Source: JADJNY01 sp046349615 (GTDB lineage Bacteria > Planctomycetota > UBA1135 > GCA-002686595). Taken from it: 64,000 bases of DNA. Below, in pieces: positions 34,833 to 43,703 of this stretch; positions within the stretch are counted from its first letter, which is position 1; every line of letters starts with the position of its first letter. A model generated the notes under the pieces. It did not search any database and was not told the origin of the DNA. It saw nothing but the letters and a program-made list of their open reading frames with translations. The DNA is taken from contig JAXMBZ010000002.1 in the NCBI GenBank assembly GCA_046349615.1, positions 62,001 to 126,000 of the forward strand. The letters run 5' to 3'. A program made the translations under genes and the position numbers.

Positions 34833-35165
34833 TCAGTGCGGGACGTCGCCGTCGTCCTCGTCGTCGTCCGCGGACTCGACCTCGGTCTCCTCGATGCGCT
34901 CGAGCGCGTACTCGATGTCGGAGATCACCTTGTCGAGGTGCCCCTGCTCGTCGGGGTCGAGGTTGCCGGCGCACTTCTCGCGCAGCATCTGGAGGTCGTC
35001 GAGCAGCATGCGCGCGTTCGGGAGGTTCTTCGTGCGCTCGCGCGTGAGCGGGTTCTCGAGCATCCCGAGCGAGAGCATCGCCTGGAACGAGAGGCGGGTC
35101 ACGAACAGCCGGAAGTTGCCGCCGGGGAGGGGCACGTCCGAGGCGCGGCGGATCTCCTGGCTCAC
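34833..35165 (-). CDS. DUF1844 family protein
   Basis: The 110-residue acidic protein has the DUF1844 pattern: LPGGNFRLFVTRLSFQAMLSLG, then NLPNARMLLDDLQMLREKC, and a strongly acidic tail (SADDDEDDGD). DUF1844 proteins are small and of unknown function, found in planctomycetes, acidobacteria and deltaproteobacteria. The GTG start overlaps the pyrG stop by 4 nt (GTGA), so it is translationally coupled to CTP synthase at the end of the kdsB-pyrG operon. Confidence 0.86.
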   Translation of the reverse strand: MSQEIRRASDVPLPGGNFRLFVTRLSFQAMLSLGMLENPLTRERTKNLPNARMLLDDLQMLREKCAGNLDPDEQGHLDKVISDIEYALERIEETEVESADDDEDDGDVPH

Positions 35166-36823
35166 GCGTGCTCCAGCGCTTGGACACGGCCGCGTCCGCC
35201 GTTCTTGGCGTGCGCGAGCGCCGCGGCGACGAAGCCGCGGAAGACCGGGTGCGGCTTCAGCGGGCCGCTCTGGAACTCGGGGTGGAACTGCACGCCGACG
35301 AAGAAGGGATGCCCGTCGAGCTCGACGATCTCGACCAGGTCGCGCTCGGGGTTCAGGCCGGAGAGGCGCATGCGCGAGCCGTGGAACATCGAGCGGTACG
35401 CGTTGTTGAACTCGAAGCGGTGCCGGTGGCGCTCGGAGATGCGCTCGCTGCCGTAGAGGCGATGCGCGAGCGAGCCGCGCTCGATCGTGCACGGGAACGC
35501 GCCGAGGCGCATCGTCCCGCCTTTCTCGTGGAGGTTCTTCTGGTCCGGCATCAGGCAGATCACCGGATGCGGCGTGTGCGGCGAATGCTCGTACGTGTGC
35601 GCCCCCTCGAGCCCGAGCACGTCGCGCGCGTACTCGATCACCGCGCACTGCATGCCGAGGCAGATGCCGAAGAAGGGGAGGTTCGTCTCGCGCGCGTGCT
35701 GGATCGCGAGGATCTTGCCCTCGAGGCCGCGCTCGCCGAAGCCGCCGGGGACGAGGATGCCGTCGGCGCCCTTCAACAGGTCGAGCCCCTGCGTCAGCAC
35801 GTCCTCCGCGCGCACCTTGCGCACGTGGACCTTGCAGCGGTTGGCGATGCCCGCGTGGCTCAACGACTCGTAGATCGACTTGTAGGCGTCGTGGAGCTCG
35901 GTGTACTTGCCGACGACGGCGATCTCGCACGAGTCCTTCGTCGTGCGGATGTCCTCGAGCATCGCGCGCCAGTCGTCGAGCTTCGTCGGCCCGTCCTTCG
36001 GCAGCGAGAGCCGATCGACGATCATCTGGTCGAGGCCCGCGGCGACGAGGTCGGTCGGCACCTGGTAGATCGAGAACTCGACGTCGCGTTCCTCGATGAC
36101 GGCCTCGGGGCGGACGTTGCAGAAGAGCGAGATCTTCTGCGCCATCTCGCGCGTCATCGGCTGCTCGGTGCGGCAGATCAGGACGTCGGGCTGGATGCCG
36201 ATCTCGCGCAGCTTGCCGACGGACTGCTGCGTGGGCTTCGTCTTCATCTCGCCCGACGCGCGGAGGTAGGGGAGCAGCGTCAGGTGCACGAAGATCACGT
36301 CGCCGCGCGGCTTCTCGAGCGCGAACTGACGGACCGCCTCGAGGAACGGCAGGCTCTCGATGTCGCCGACCGTCCCGCCGATCTCGGTGAGCGCGACGTC
36401 GACCGGCTTGCCCGAAGCGCGCTCCGCCGCGGCGACGCCCTCGTGGATCGCTTCCTTGATCGCGTCGGTGATGTGCGGGATCACCTGGACGGTGCGGCCG
36501 AGGTAGTCGCCCTTGCGCTCCTTCGCGATCACCTGCGAGTAGATCTTCCCGGTCGTGTAGTTCGAGGCCTTCGTGAGCTTCGCGTGCGTGAAGCGCTCGT
36601 AGTGGCCGAGGTCGAGGTCGGTCTCCGCGCCGTCGTCGGTGACGTAGACCTCGCCGTGCTGGAACGGGCTCATCGTGCCCGGGTCGACGTTGATGTAGGG
36701 GTCGAGCTTCTGCATCGAGATCGAGAGGCCGCGCCGCTCGAGGATCATCCCGATCGCGGCCGACGTCAGACCCTTGCCGAGGCTCGAAACGACTCCACCC
36801 GTGATGAAGATGTGCTTGGTCAT
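35162..36823 (-). CDS. pyrG: CTP synthase
   Basis: PyrG aminates UTP to CTP using glutamine and ATP. The 553 residues match the family. The synthetase domain begins MTKHIFITGGVVSSLGKGL with the P-loop SSLGKG, then DPYINVDPGTMSPFQHGEVY. The glutaminase half has VPGGFGERG, the nucleophile Cys in FFGICLGMQ and the HPEF catalytic His. The ATG overlaps the kdsB stop by 4 nt (ATGA) and its stop overlaps the DUF1844 start (GTGA). CTP is the co-substrate of KdsB, so the coupling kdsB-pyrG makes metabolic sense. Confidence 0.99.
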   Translation of the reverse strand: MTKHIFITGGVVSSLGKGLTSAAIGMILERRGLSISMQKLDPYINVDPGTMSPFQHGEVYVTDDGAETDLDLGHYERFTHAKLTKASNYTTGKIYSQVIAKERKGDYLGRTVQVIPHITDAIKEAIHEGVAAAERASGKPVDVALTEIGGTVGDIESLPFLEAVRQFALEKPRGDVIFVHLTLLPYLRASGEMKTKPTQQSVGKLREIGIQPDVLICRTEQPMTREMAQKISLFCNVRPEAVIEERDVEFSIYQVPTDLVAAGLDQMIVDRLSLPKDGPTKLDDWRAMLEDIRTTKDSCEIAVVGKYTELHDAYKSIYESLSHAGIANRCKVHVRKVRAEDVLTQGLDLLKGADGILVPGGFGERGLEGKILAIQHARETNLPFFGICLGMQCAVIEYARDVLGLEGAHTYEHSPHTPHPVICLMPDQKNLHEKGGTMRLGAFPCTIERGSLAHRLYGSERISERHRHRFEFNNAYRSMFHGSRMRLSGLNPERDLVEIVELDGHPFFVGVQFHPEFQSGPLKPHPVFRGFVAAALAHAKNGGRGRVQALEHA

Positions 36824-37659
36824 CGCGCTCCGCCGCTCCCCGTGCTCGTCGCTCGTCCGTCGGTCGTGGTGCCGCGCGCGGACCGGCGCGCGACGAACCG
36901 CTCGTAGTCGTCCGCCGTGTCGATGCCCTCGGGGACGCGCTCGGCGTCGAGGACGCGGATGCGTCGGCCGGCTTCGAGCCAGCGCAACTGCTCGAGGTTC
37001 TCGCAGACCTCGAGGCGACCCGTGGGCAACGTGGTGAACGACCTGAGCGCCACGGGAGTGAAAGCGTACACGCCGATGTGGCGCCGGTGAATGGTCCACC
37101 CGGCGGAGTTCGCGCCCGCGTCGCGGGCGTGACCCACGGCCGGGATCCGCGCCCGCGAGAAGTAGAGCGCGTCGCCGTTCCGGTCGCGGACGACCTTGAC
37201 GACGTTCGGACGTTCGGCGTCCTCCGCGCGCTCGATCGGGCCGCAGAGCGTCGCGATCTCGACCGCGGGGTCCGCGAACGCGGCGACGAGGCGCGCGAGG
37301 TCGTTCGGAGCGAGCTCGGGCTCGTCGCCTTGGACGTTGACGAGCACGTCGGCGCGCTCGCCGGCCTCCGCGAGCTTCGTCCACGCCTCGTGGACGCGGT
37401 CCGTGCCGCTCGTGTGGTCGATCCGCGTCGTCACGGCCTCGACCCCGAGGCGTTCCGCCGCGGCGCGGATCTCCTCCGCGTCCGTCGCCAGGACCACGCG
37501 CGCGAACGCGCCGGAGGCGCGCACGTTCTCGACCGTGTGGGCGAAGAGCGGCGCGCCGGTGCGGTCGAGCAGCATCTTCCGCGGCAGGCGCTGCGATGCG
37601 AGCCGGGCCGGGATCAGGGCGATCGCCCGCAGCGGGCGCGCTCCCGCCGCGGCGCTCAC
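36820..37659 (-). CDS. kdsB: 3-deoxy-manno-octulosonate cytidylyltransferase
   Basis: KdsB activates KDO as CMP-KDO for the inner core of lipopolysaccharide. The 279-residue protein has the nucleotidyltransferase start AIALIPARLASQRLPRKML, LATDAEEI, HTSGTDRVHEAW, VNVQGDEPEL and KVVRDRNGDALYFSRARIP, all typical of KdsB. The chain is slightly long because of a Ser/Thr/Arg-rich tail of about 20 residues. The GTG start at 37659 overlaps the stop of the lipoprotein gene (GTGA). Its presence implies an LPS-type outer membrane. Confidence 0.97.
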   Translation of the reverse strand: MSAAAGARPLRAIALIPARLASQRLPRKMLLDRTGAPLFAHTVENVRASGAFARVVLATDAEEIRAAAERLGVEAVTTRIDHTSGTDRVHEAWTKLAEAGERADVLVNVQGDEPELAPNDLARLVAAFADPAVEIATLCGPIERAEDAERPNVVKVVRDRNGDALYFSRARIPAVGHARDAGANSAGWTIHRRHIGVYAFTPVALRSFTTLPTGRLEVCENLEQLRWLEAGRRIRVLDAERVPEGIDTADDYERFVARRSARGTTTDGRATSTGSGGAR

Positions 37660-38285
37660 TGCACCTTGCCCGAGGTGGAGCTCGAGCTCTTCGGCTTCCG
37701 CGTGGGGCGGCCCTGCGACGCGCCGTTCCACTCGGGCGGGCGGTCGACGGCCTGCATCTGGATCGTCGCGTTCCACAGCTGCACGAAGTCGTTCGCGCAT
37801 TTGAGGAAAGCCGTGCGCTCCTCCGCCGGGCTCTTGTCCGTCACGAGCCAGTTGCGGACGCCGCCGTCCAGCTCGTACTCGAGCGCCTGCGCCTTCGAGC
37901 CGACCGGGTAGGTCGGCGCCTTGCCCGCGCGCGCCTTGTCGAGCGCGCCTTGCTCCTTCAGCCGATCGAGGAGGGCCTGGACGACCTCGTCCGACTGGAT
38001 CTTCACGTAGGCCTGCTCGATCGGGACCTTCTTCGAGTAGTACTCGTGCGGGTTCGTGTGCGACTCGTTGACGAGCTCGAACTTCTTCCCCGAAGCGAAG
38101 GCGAGGTAGGTGACGCGCACGGGGTGTCCCGTGACGGCGTGCGCGGGCGGCTTGACGTTCCAGTCGACGCGCTCGTCGGTGTCGGAGGCGGACGCGGAGC
38201 TCGGGCTCGAGCCGCGCGGCGTCGAGCACGCGCCGGCGAGGAGGATCAACGGCAGGAGGAGGGCGTGGAGTCGGTGCCGGCGCAT
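37656..38285 (-). CDS. Lipoprotein of unknown function
   Basis: The 209-residue product has a clear lipoprotein signal (LLLPLILLAGACSTP, Cys20). The mature part shows no family I recognise: it contains HPVRVTYLAFASGKKFELVN, a His/Tyr-rich NESHTNPHEYYSKK, and a Lys/Ser-rich C terminus. It is the first gene of the lipoprotein-kdsB-pyrG-DUF1844 chain and overlaps kdsB by 4 nt, suggesting an envelope role. A TACCCT -10-like element lies about 58 nt upstream of the ATG. Confidence 0.8.
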   Translation of the reverse strand: MRRHRLHALLLPLILLAGACSTPRGSSPSSASASDTDERVDWNVKPPAHAVTGHPVRVTYLAFASGKKFELVNESHTNPHEYYSKKVPIEQAYVKIQSDEVVQALLDRLKEQGALDKARAGKAPTYPVGSKAQALEYELDGGVRNWLVTDKSPAEERTAFLKCANDFVQLWNATIQMQAVDRPPEWNGASQGRPTRKPKSSSSTSGKVQ

Positions 38286-38454
38286 GGGCTCGGGCGGGGC
38301 GGTGGGCGTTCCGCACCGGATGGGGTGTCCCGATCCGGGCAGGGTAGCTCGCGGACTCCCGCGCGACAAGCCGAGGCGGGCGAGCGTGCTCACCGGGTCG
38401 GCGTCGGCGCGCGCGAGCGCGCGCCTTCGTCGGGGCCGAGGCGCGCCGACGCGC

Positions 38455-40830
38455 TCACTCGTCGGGGATCGGACGGCCGTCGTTCGCGACCCGCGCGCGC
38501 GGATGCGTCGGCAGGAAGAGCGCTCCGACGCGCACGAAGTCGTCGCCGCTCCACTGCGTCCCGTCCGGGCTCTCGAGCACGGCGCGGCGCGGGTCGGGCT
38601 CCGGCTTCGCGAGCGGCGCGAAGGTGTCGCGTCGCGCGGGCACGAAACGCGCGCGCACGACGCGTTCGCCGCGCTCCTTCAGCGCGTCGGGGTCGAGCTC
38701 GACGAGCTGCATCCAGAGCCGCAGCGGGAGCGCTTCGCCGCGCCGGTATCCGCCGCCGATCGGGCGCCACGGTTCGTCCGCGCCGAACGCGCGCATCGCG
38801 GGGACGAGCGGGTAGCCCTCGCTGACGAGCTCGCCCGCGCGCCACTCCGAGGTCGGGTGCGCGCCCCACGCGCCGCGATGGTCGTTCTGCCACGTGCTGC
38901 GCTCGTCGAGCGCGGTCAATCGGTCGACGAGCGTCAGGTCCCGCGTGATCCCGGTCGGCGTCCACCAGTGGTACGTGATCCACCACCAACCGTCGGGCGG
39001 CACGCGCTCGACCTCGTAGCCGAGGAAGACGAGGCGCTCGCCGCTCCCGTCCTCGGCGACGAATGCGGTCGCGGGCGGGAGCGCGCGCTCGGCGCGGAAC
39101 CGCTCGGGGTCGACGCCCGTGCGCACGTCGAAGAAGCGGCGCGCGGTCGGCGAGCCCGAGCGACGCTCGAGCACGTAGAGCGGGCCCGTCTCCGCCTGGC
39201 GTCCGTGCGACCACACGAGGTCGCGCACGTCGAAGTGCTCGGACACCCACGCGAGGAGCTCGGGGTGCTGCGAGAGCACGGGTTGGTGCGCGACGAAGAG
39301 ATCGAGCTCCTCGATCGTGGCGAGGTCGCGCCCCTTCTTCACGTCGTCGAACGCAGGCCAGCCGGTGAGCTGGTGGGGGAGCTTGATCAACTCGACGCCC
39401 GGCTCCTGCCGCAGGTAGACGGCCCAGTTGTACGCGGCGGCGACCTGCACGGGCGCGGGCTCGCGCGCCGGGGCGGACTCGCGCGCGGCCGCGCACTCCG
39501 CGGCGAAGAGCTCGCCCGCGCGCGCGTTCGCGCGGTCCATCGCGTCCCAATACGCGCCGAAGCGCTCGTGCGGGAGCGTGAGGAACATCGCGAGCCCCAG
39601 TGCGACGGCCGGGAGGAGCAGCGCCGCGCCGAGCGTGCGCCGCCAAGCGACCGAGCGCACTGCGCCGAGCAGCGCGACGAAGCCCCACGCTCCGATCGGC
39701 GCGAGGCACGGGAGCACGGGGATCCAAAGACGGAAGTCCTTCGAGCCCTTGTTGAACGTCGCACCGGCGAACACGAGGAACGCGAGCGCGAGCAGCGTGC
39801 TCCTCCAGCGCGCGCGGAAGACGCAGAGAAGCGCTCCGATCGCCGTGCACACGAGCACGGGCACGACGAGGAAGTGGTGGAGGTACTCGAGGTACCAGTA
39901 CGGCCCCTGGAGGCCCTTGTAGCCGATCGCGCCGAGGTCGGGCGGCGCCTCGAAGCTCTGACCTTGGAAGCGGAGCACGAGTTCGTAGATGGGCCGCGCG
40001 AGGGACGTCAGCCCGATCCGGTGCAGCGTCGAGTACGTGACGCTGCCGAAGTTCTGGACGAGATACGTCGCGAGGCTCGCGTCGAAGCGTCCGTACATCA
40101 CGCGATCGATGCACGCCTGCAGCGTCATCGCGAGCGCGAGCCCGCCGACGATCGGGAGCCACGAAACGCGGTGTTTCCAGCGGTCGCGCACGAGGAGCAG
40201 CAGGAACACCGCGAGCACGACGACGAGCGACTTGTACGCGACGAGGAAGCTCGCGCCGAACCAGAGCCCCGCGATCCACGCGTCGCGTTTCGTCCCGCGC
40301 TCGAGCACGCGCTCGAGCCCGAGCGCGAGGCAGAGTCCCGCCGCGATCCCCGACTCCGCCTGCGCGGAATACTGCAGGAAAAGCGGGTTTGCGCCGACGA
40401 ACAGCGCCGCGACGAGCCCCGCGTTCCGCCCCGCGAGGCGCGCGCCGAGTCGCGCGACGCGATGCACGAGCGCGAGGCCGAGCACGATCTGCAGCAGATA
40501 CGTCGCCCACACGATCGGTCGTCCGTCGGGGAGCCCGAGCGCGTCGGCGACGGCGAAGAACGGGATCAGGAGCGCGGAGAATCCGATCGGCCGGATCGAG
40601 ACCGAGTCGATCATCGCCTCGCCGCGGACGAGGCTGTGCGCGCGTTCGAGGTACTCGACCGAGTCGGCGATCTGGTAGCCGTCGAGCGCGCTCCATGCGA
40701 CGAACTGGAGGACGAGCGTCAGCGCGAGCACGGCGAGCAGCGCCGGGTCGGCGAGGCCGACGAACGGCCGTTCCTCGGGAACGGCCGCGGGGGGAGGCGG
40801 CGTCGAGCGCGCGTCGGCCGGAGGGCTCAT
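38455..40830 (-). CDS. Large GT-C (PMT/GT39-like) membrane glycosyltransferase
   Basis: The 791-residue protein has some ten hydrophobic helices in its first 400 residues and a long soluble C-terminal part. The first loop DGYQIADSVEYLERAHSLV carries an acidic DS.E motif in the place of the GT-C DxE motif, and LVAALFVGANPLFLQYSAQAESG follows as in GT39-type proteins. FVVAHQPVLSQHPELL-like blocks in the soluble part are not familiar to me. A polyprenyl-sugar-dependent transferase is likely, substrate unknown. ATG at 40830 (MSPPADARS) is preceded by TACCCT with 9 nt spacing. Confidence 0.78.
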   Translation of the reverse strand: MSPPADARSTPPPPAAVPEERPFVGLADPALLAVLALTLVLQFVAWSALDGYQIADSVEYLERAHSLVRGEAMIDSVSIRPIGFSALLIPFFAVADALGLPDGRPIVWATYLLQIVLGLALVHRVARLGARLAGRNAGLVAALFVGANPLFLQYSAQAESGIAAGLCLALGLERVLERGTKRDAWIAGLWFGASFLVAYKSLVVVLAVFLLLLVRDRWKHRVSWLPIVGGLALAMTLQACIDRVMYGRFDASLATYLVQNFGSVTYSTLHRIGLTSLARPIYELVLRFQGQSFEAPPDLGAIGYKGLQGPYWYLEYLHHFLVVPVLVCTAIGALLCVFRARWRSTLLALAFLVFAGATFNKGSKDFRLWIPVLPCLAPIGAWGFVALLGAVRSVAWRRTLGAALLLPAVALGLAMFLTLPHERFGAYWDAMDRANARAGELFAAECAAARESAPAREPAPVQVAAAYNWAVYLRQEPGVELIKLPHQLTGWPAFDDVKKGRDLATIEELDLFVAHQPVLSQHPELLAWVSEHFDVRDLVWSHGRQAETGPLYVLERRSGSPTARRFFDVRTGVDPERFRAERALPPATAFVAEDGSGERLVFLGYEVERVPPDGWWWITYHWWTPTGITRDLTLVDRLTALDERSTWQNDHRGAWGAHPTSEWRAGELVSEGYPLVPAMRAFGADEPWRPIGGGYRRGEALPLRLWMQLVELDPDALKERGERVVRARFVPARRDTFAPLAKPEPDPRRAVLESPDGTQWSGDDFVRVGALFLPTHPRARVANDGRPIPDE

Positions 40831-40839
40831 CGCGGGCCC

Positions 40840-40845
40840 AGGGTA
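40840..40845 (-). promoter_or_regulatory. -10 element (TACCCT) for a leaderless start at 40830
   Basis: The minus strand reads TACCCT, 9 nt before the ATG at 40830; no convincing -35. Confidence 0.45.
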
Positions 40846-41120
40846 GCGAGGGGGAGCGATGAACCCGAGGCCGGGCTCGGCCCGGGGCGGGTTCTCCACC
40901 CAGTCTTCCACAGGTTCTTCACCCGTTCCGCGCTCTCCCCCGGTCCTTGTGTTCGCAGGTCCTCCGAACACTGCATCCTGTGGGGAAAGGGAAAAAAGCC
41001 TTGGACTCGCTCTTTCGCGCTTGCCATAACGGCACGCCGCGGCGCAGGCCCCGAGATCCCACGCAGCGCCGCACACCCAACCCCCTGTCCGATCCAGAGT
41101 TGAGCCAAGCGCGCGCTTCC

Positions 41121-41993
41121 ATGGGCAAGCTCGAAAAAGTCATCGTCCTGTCCGTCCTGTTCGTGATCGCGGTCATTCTCGTGGTGTCGCTCACCACCGA
41201 CAACCCGATCGACAAGAAGAACGCCACCGTCCTGGGCCAGCCGACGCCCAAGGTCGCGAGCGAGGTGCCGCCGGCCGCGAACGGCACGACCCCGCCGGCG
41301 CCCGCGGCCGGCGTCGTGGCGCAGAACGGAACGCCGGGCGCGCAGCCCGCGGCGCTCCTGAACTCGACCGTCGCGCCGGGCGCGACGCCTGCGACGACCA
41401 CCCCGCCCGCGCCGGGCGCGAACGCTCCCGCGCTCTCGCAGCCCGCTCCGGCGAGCGCGATTCCGCAGGGCTCCGTCCTCCTCACGATGGACGGCCTCAG
41501 CGACTCCTACCTGCCCGACATGAAGTTCTACACGTGGCAGCCGGGCGACACGTTCCGCGGCGTCGCGAACACGTACTACGGCGACTGGCAGAAGCTGACG
41601 CTCCTGCGCCGCGCGAACGAAGGCCGCAAGAACGTGCAGGCCGGCGAGAAGATCCTCGTCCCCGTGTTCGACCTCGACGCGGGCGTCGCCACGCAGCCGA
41701 CGACGGTCGTGAAGAACGCGAAGACCGCCGTCGCGAAGCCGAACGAGAAGGCCGCCGTCGACGCGAACGCGAAGAAGGGTGCGAAGAGCGCGAAGGCGAC
41801 CGAGCCGAGCGCGACGCCGGTCGCGAGCGGCAACGGCAAGGTGCACGTCGTCAAGGAAGGCGAGAGCCTCTGGAAGATCGCCAAGGCGGAGCTCGGCAAC
41901 GGCGCGCTCTGGGAGAAGATCTACCAGGCGAACAAGGACGTGATGAAGTCGCCCGAGGCGCTGAAGACGGGGATGAAGCTCAAGATCCCCTGA
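41121..41993 (+). CDS. Membrane-anchored protein with two LysM domains
   Basis: The 290-residue protein has an N-terminal signal anchor (GKLEKVIVLSVLFVIAVILVV), a long Pro/Ala/Thr-rich linker (about 40-125), and two LysM domains: FYTWQPGDTFRGVANTYYG...GEKILVP (about 135-175) and HVVKEGESLWKIAKAELGNG...GMKLKIP (about 243-290). LysM binds peptidoglycan glycan strands, so the protein would tether inner membrane and wall. ATG at 41121 chosen because the hydrophobic anchor follows directly; an in-frame TTG lies 7 codons upstream. A terminator follows. Confidence 0.9.
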   Translation: MGKLEKVIVLSVLFVIAVILVVSLTTDNPIDKKNATVLGQPTPKVASEVPPAANGTTPPAPAAGVVAQNGTPGAQPAALLNSTVAPGATPATTTPPAPGANAPALSQPAPASAIPQGSVLLTMDGLSDSYLPDMKFYTWQPGDTFRGVANTYYGDWQKLTLLRRANEGRKNVQAGEKILVPVFDLDAGVATQPTTVVKNAKTAVAKPNEKAAVDANAKKGAKSAKATEPSATPVASGNGKVHVVKEGESLWKIAKAELGNGALWEKIYQANKDVMKSPEALKTGMKLKIP

Positions 41994-42018
41994 GCGCGAC
42001 GCGATCGATCGCGAGTCG

Positions 42019-42054
42019 GACGAGGAGCTGCGCGAGCGGCTCCTCGTCGTTTTT
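42019..42054 (+). terminator. Intrinsic terminator after the LysM gene
   Basis: GACGAGGAGC (42019-42028) pairs with GCTCCTCGTC (42039-42048), followed by G and five T residues, 25 nt after the stop. Confidence 0.88.
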
Positions 42055-42195
42055 CCCGTGAGAGTGCGCTCGTTCGCGCCGCGCGTGCGAGCGGAGTGAG
42101 TCGCGTGCGCCGCCGCGCGCTGCACGGGCGCCGTTCGTCGAGTGCGCGACGCGCCCGTGGAGTGAAGGGGGCGACGCGCGCCCGCTCGACGTCGT

Positions 42196-43614
42196 TCAGC
42201 GCAGCCCGAACCGATCGAGCTTCTTGTAGAGGTGGCTGCGCTGCATGCCGAGGCGCTCGGCCGTCCGCTTCACGTTGCCTTCGTTCTGCGCGAGCTTGAG
42301 CTCGAAGAAGAGCTTCTCGCTCTGGTCCTTGAACTCCTCGAAGGTCGGCGCGTCGAACGGATCGTGGCCGGCGCGCGCGGGCGTCGCCGGCGCGGTGCCG
42401 AGCGCGGGGCCGTCCTGCAGGACTTGCTCGAGGTCCGCGCGCGTGATGTCCGCGCCCGTCGCGAACACGGTCGCGCCCTCGATCAGGTTCTTCAACTGAC
42501 GCACGTTGCCCGGGTAGTCGAGCGCGAGCAGGAGTTCGAGCGCATCGGGCGCGAGGCCGCGCGGACGCTGCCCTGCGCGGGCCGCGATTTCGGCGAGGAA
42601 CGCGCGCGCGAAGAGCGGCACGTCCTCGCGCCGCTCGCGCAGCGGCGGGAGTCGCAGCGGCACGACGTTCAAGCGATAGAAGAGATCCAGGCGGAACGTC
42701 TTCGCTTCGACGGCCGCGTTCAGGTCCGCGTTCGTCGCCGCGACGACGCGCAGGTCGACGGGGATCGACTTGCTGTCGCCGACGCGGGTGATCTCGTGCG
42801 TCTCGAGCGCGCGCAGCACCTTCGCCTGCGCCGCGAGCGGCATGTCGCCGATCTCGTCGAGGAAGAGCGTGCCCTCGTGCGCGGCCTCGAAGTGGCCGAT
42901 CCGACGCTCGAACGCGCCGGTGAAGCTGCCCTTCTCGTGCCCGAAGAGCTCGGACTCGATCAGCTCGTCGGGGATCGCCGCGCAGTTCACCGTGATGAAG
43001 GGCCCGGCCGCGCGCGGCCCGGCGATGTGCAGGTTGCGCGCGACGACCTCCTTGCCCGTGCCGTTCTCGCCGGTGATCAGGACCGACGCCATCGAGCTCG
43101 CGACCTGGTCGATCTGCGCGCGCAGGCGCTGCATCGCCGCGGACTCGCCGACGAGCTCCCAACGCGCGGAGAGCTGCTTGCGCAGGCTCTTGTTCTCGGC
43201 GGCGAGCTTCTGCTCGCGCAGGGCGCCCTTGATCGTCACGCGCACGCGCGAATCGTCGAGCGGCTTCTCGAGGAAGTTGACGGCGCCCTTCTTCATCGCC
43301 TCGACGGCGGTCGCGACGTCGCCGTGCCCGGAGACGAGCACGACGGGCGGCGGCGCCTCGCGCGACTGGATGCGCTCGAGCAAGCCGAGCCCGTCCATCT
43401 GCGGCATCTTGAGGTCCGTGAGCACGAGCGCCGGCGCGCGGCCGCGCGCCGCCTCGGCGTCGAGGCGTTTCAGCGCCTCCGCGCCGTCCTTCGCGGTCCA
43501 GACCTCGAACCCGTCGTACTGGAGCATCATCTCGAGCGCGAGGCGGATGTCCGCGTCGTCGTCGACGACGAGGATCGGAGTGCGCGCGCTCGGTTCGGGT
43601 TTCGCTTGGGCCAT
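42196..43614 (-). CDS. NtrC-family sigma-54-dependent response regulator
   Basis: The 472-residue protein has an N-terminal receiver (ILVVDDDADI, phospho-Asp in LVLTDLKMP, Lys in FLEKPLDD), a sigma-54 AAA+ domain (Walker A GENGTGKE, GSFTGAFE loop that contacts sigma-54, Walker B TLFLDEIGDM, R-finger region LFYRLNVVPLRLPPLRER) and a C-terminal Fis-type helix-turn-helix (EGNVKRTAERLGMQRSHLYKKL). It would activate sigma-54 promoters when phosphorylated. The layout resembles NtrX/NtrC. No histidine kinase is adjacent. ATG at 43614 follows a GATGAT element at 6 nt, possibly leaderless. Confidence 0.95.
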   Translation of the reverse strand: MAQAKPEPSARTPILVVDDDADIRLALEMMLQYDGFEVWTAKDGAEALKRLDAEAARGRAPALVLTDLKMPQMDGLGLLERIQSREAPPPVVLVSGHGDVATAVEAMKKGAVNFLEKPLDDSRVRVTIKGALREQKLAAENKSLRKQLSARWELVGESAAMQRLRAQIDQVASSMASVLITGENGTGKEVVARNLHIAGPRAAGPFITVNCAAIPDELIESELFGHEKGSFTGAFERRIGHFEAAHEGTLFLDEIGDMPLAAQAKVLRALETHEITRVGDSKSIPVDLRVVAATNADLNAAVEAKTFRLDLFYRLNVVPLRLPPLRERREDVPLFARAFLAEIAARAGQRPRGLAPDALELLLALDYPGNVRQLKNLIEGATVFATGADITRADLEQVLQDGPALGTAPATPARAGHDPFDAPTFEEFKDQSEKLFFELKLAQNEGNVKRTAERLGMQRSHLYKKLDRFGLR

Positions 43615-43703
43615 GCGGGGATCATCGCACGCGGCGCGCGTCGGCCACAAACGCGCGAGGGAGGCCGCGATTCGGCGCGCCGCGTTGATCGCGCCGCGCG
43701 CCG

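Noticed and set aside
40905..41000. DnaA-box-like TCTTCCACA and TGTGGGGAAA sequences, suggesting an origin.
   Set aside because: Only two imperfect matches, no A/T-rich unwinding region and no dnaA/dnaN nearby.
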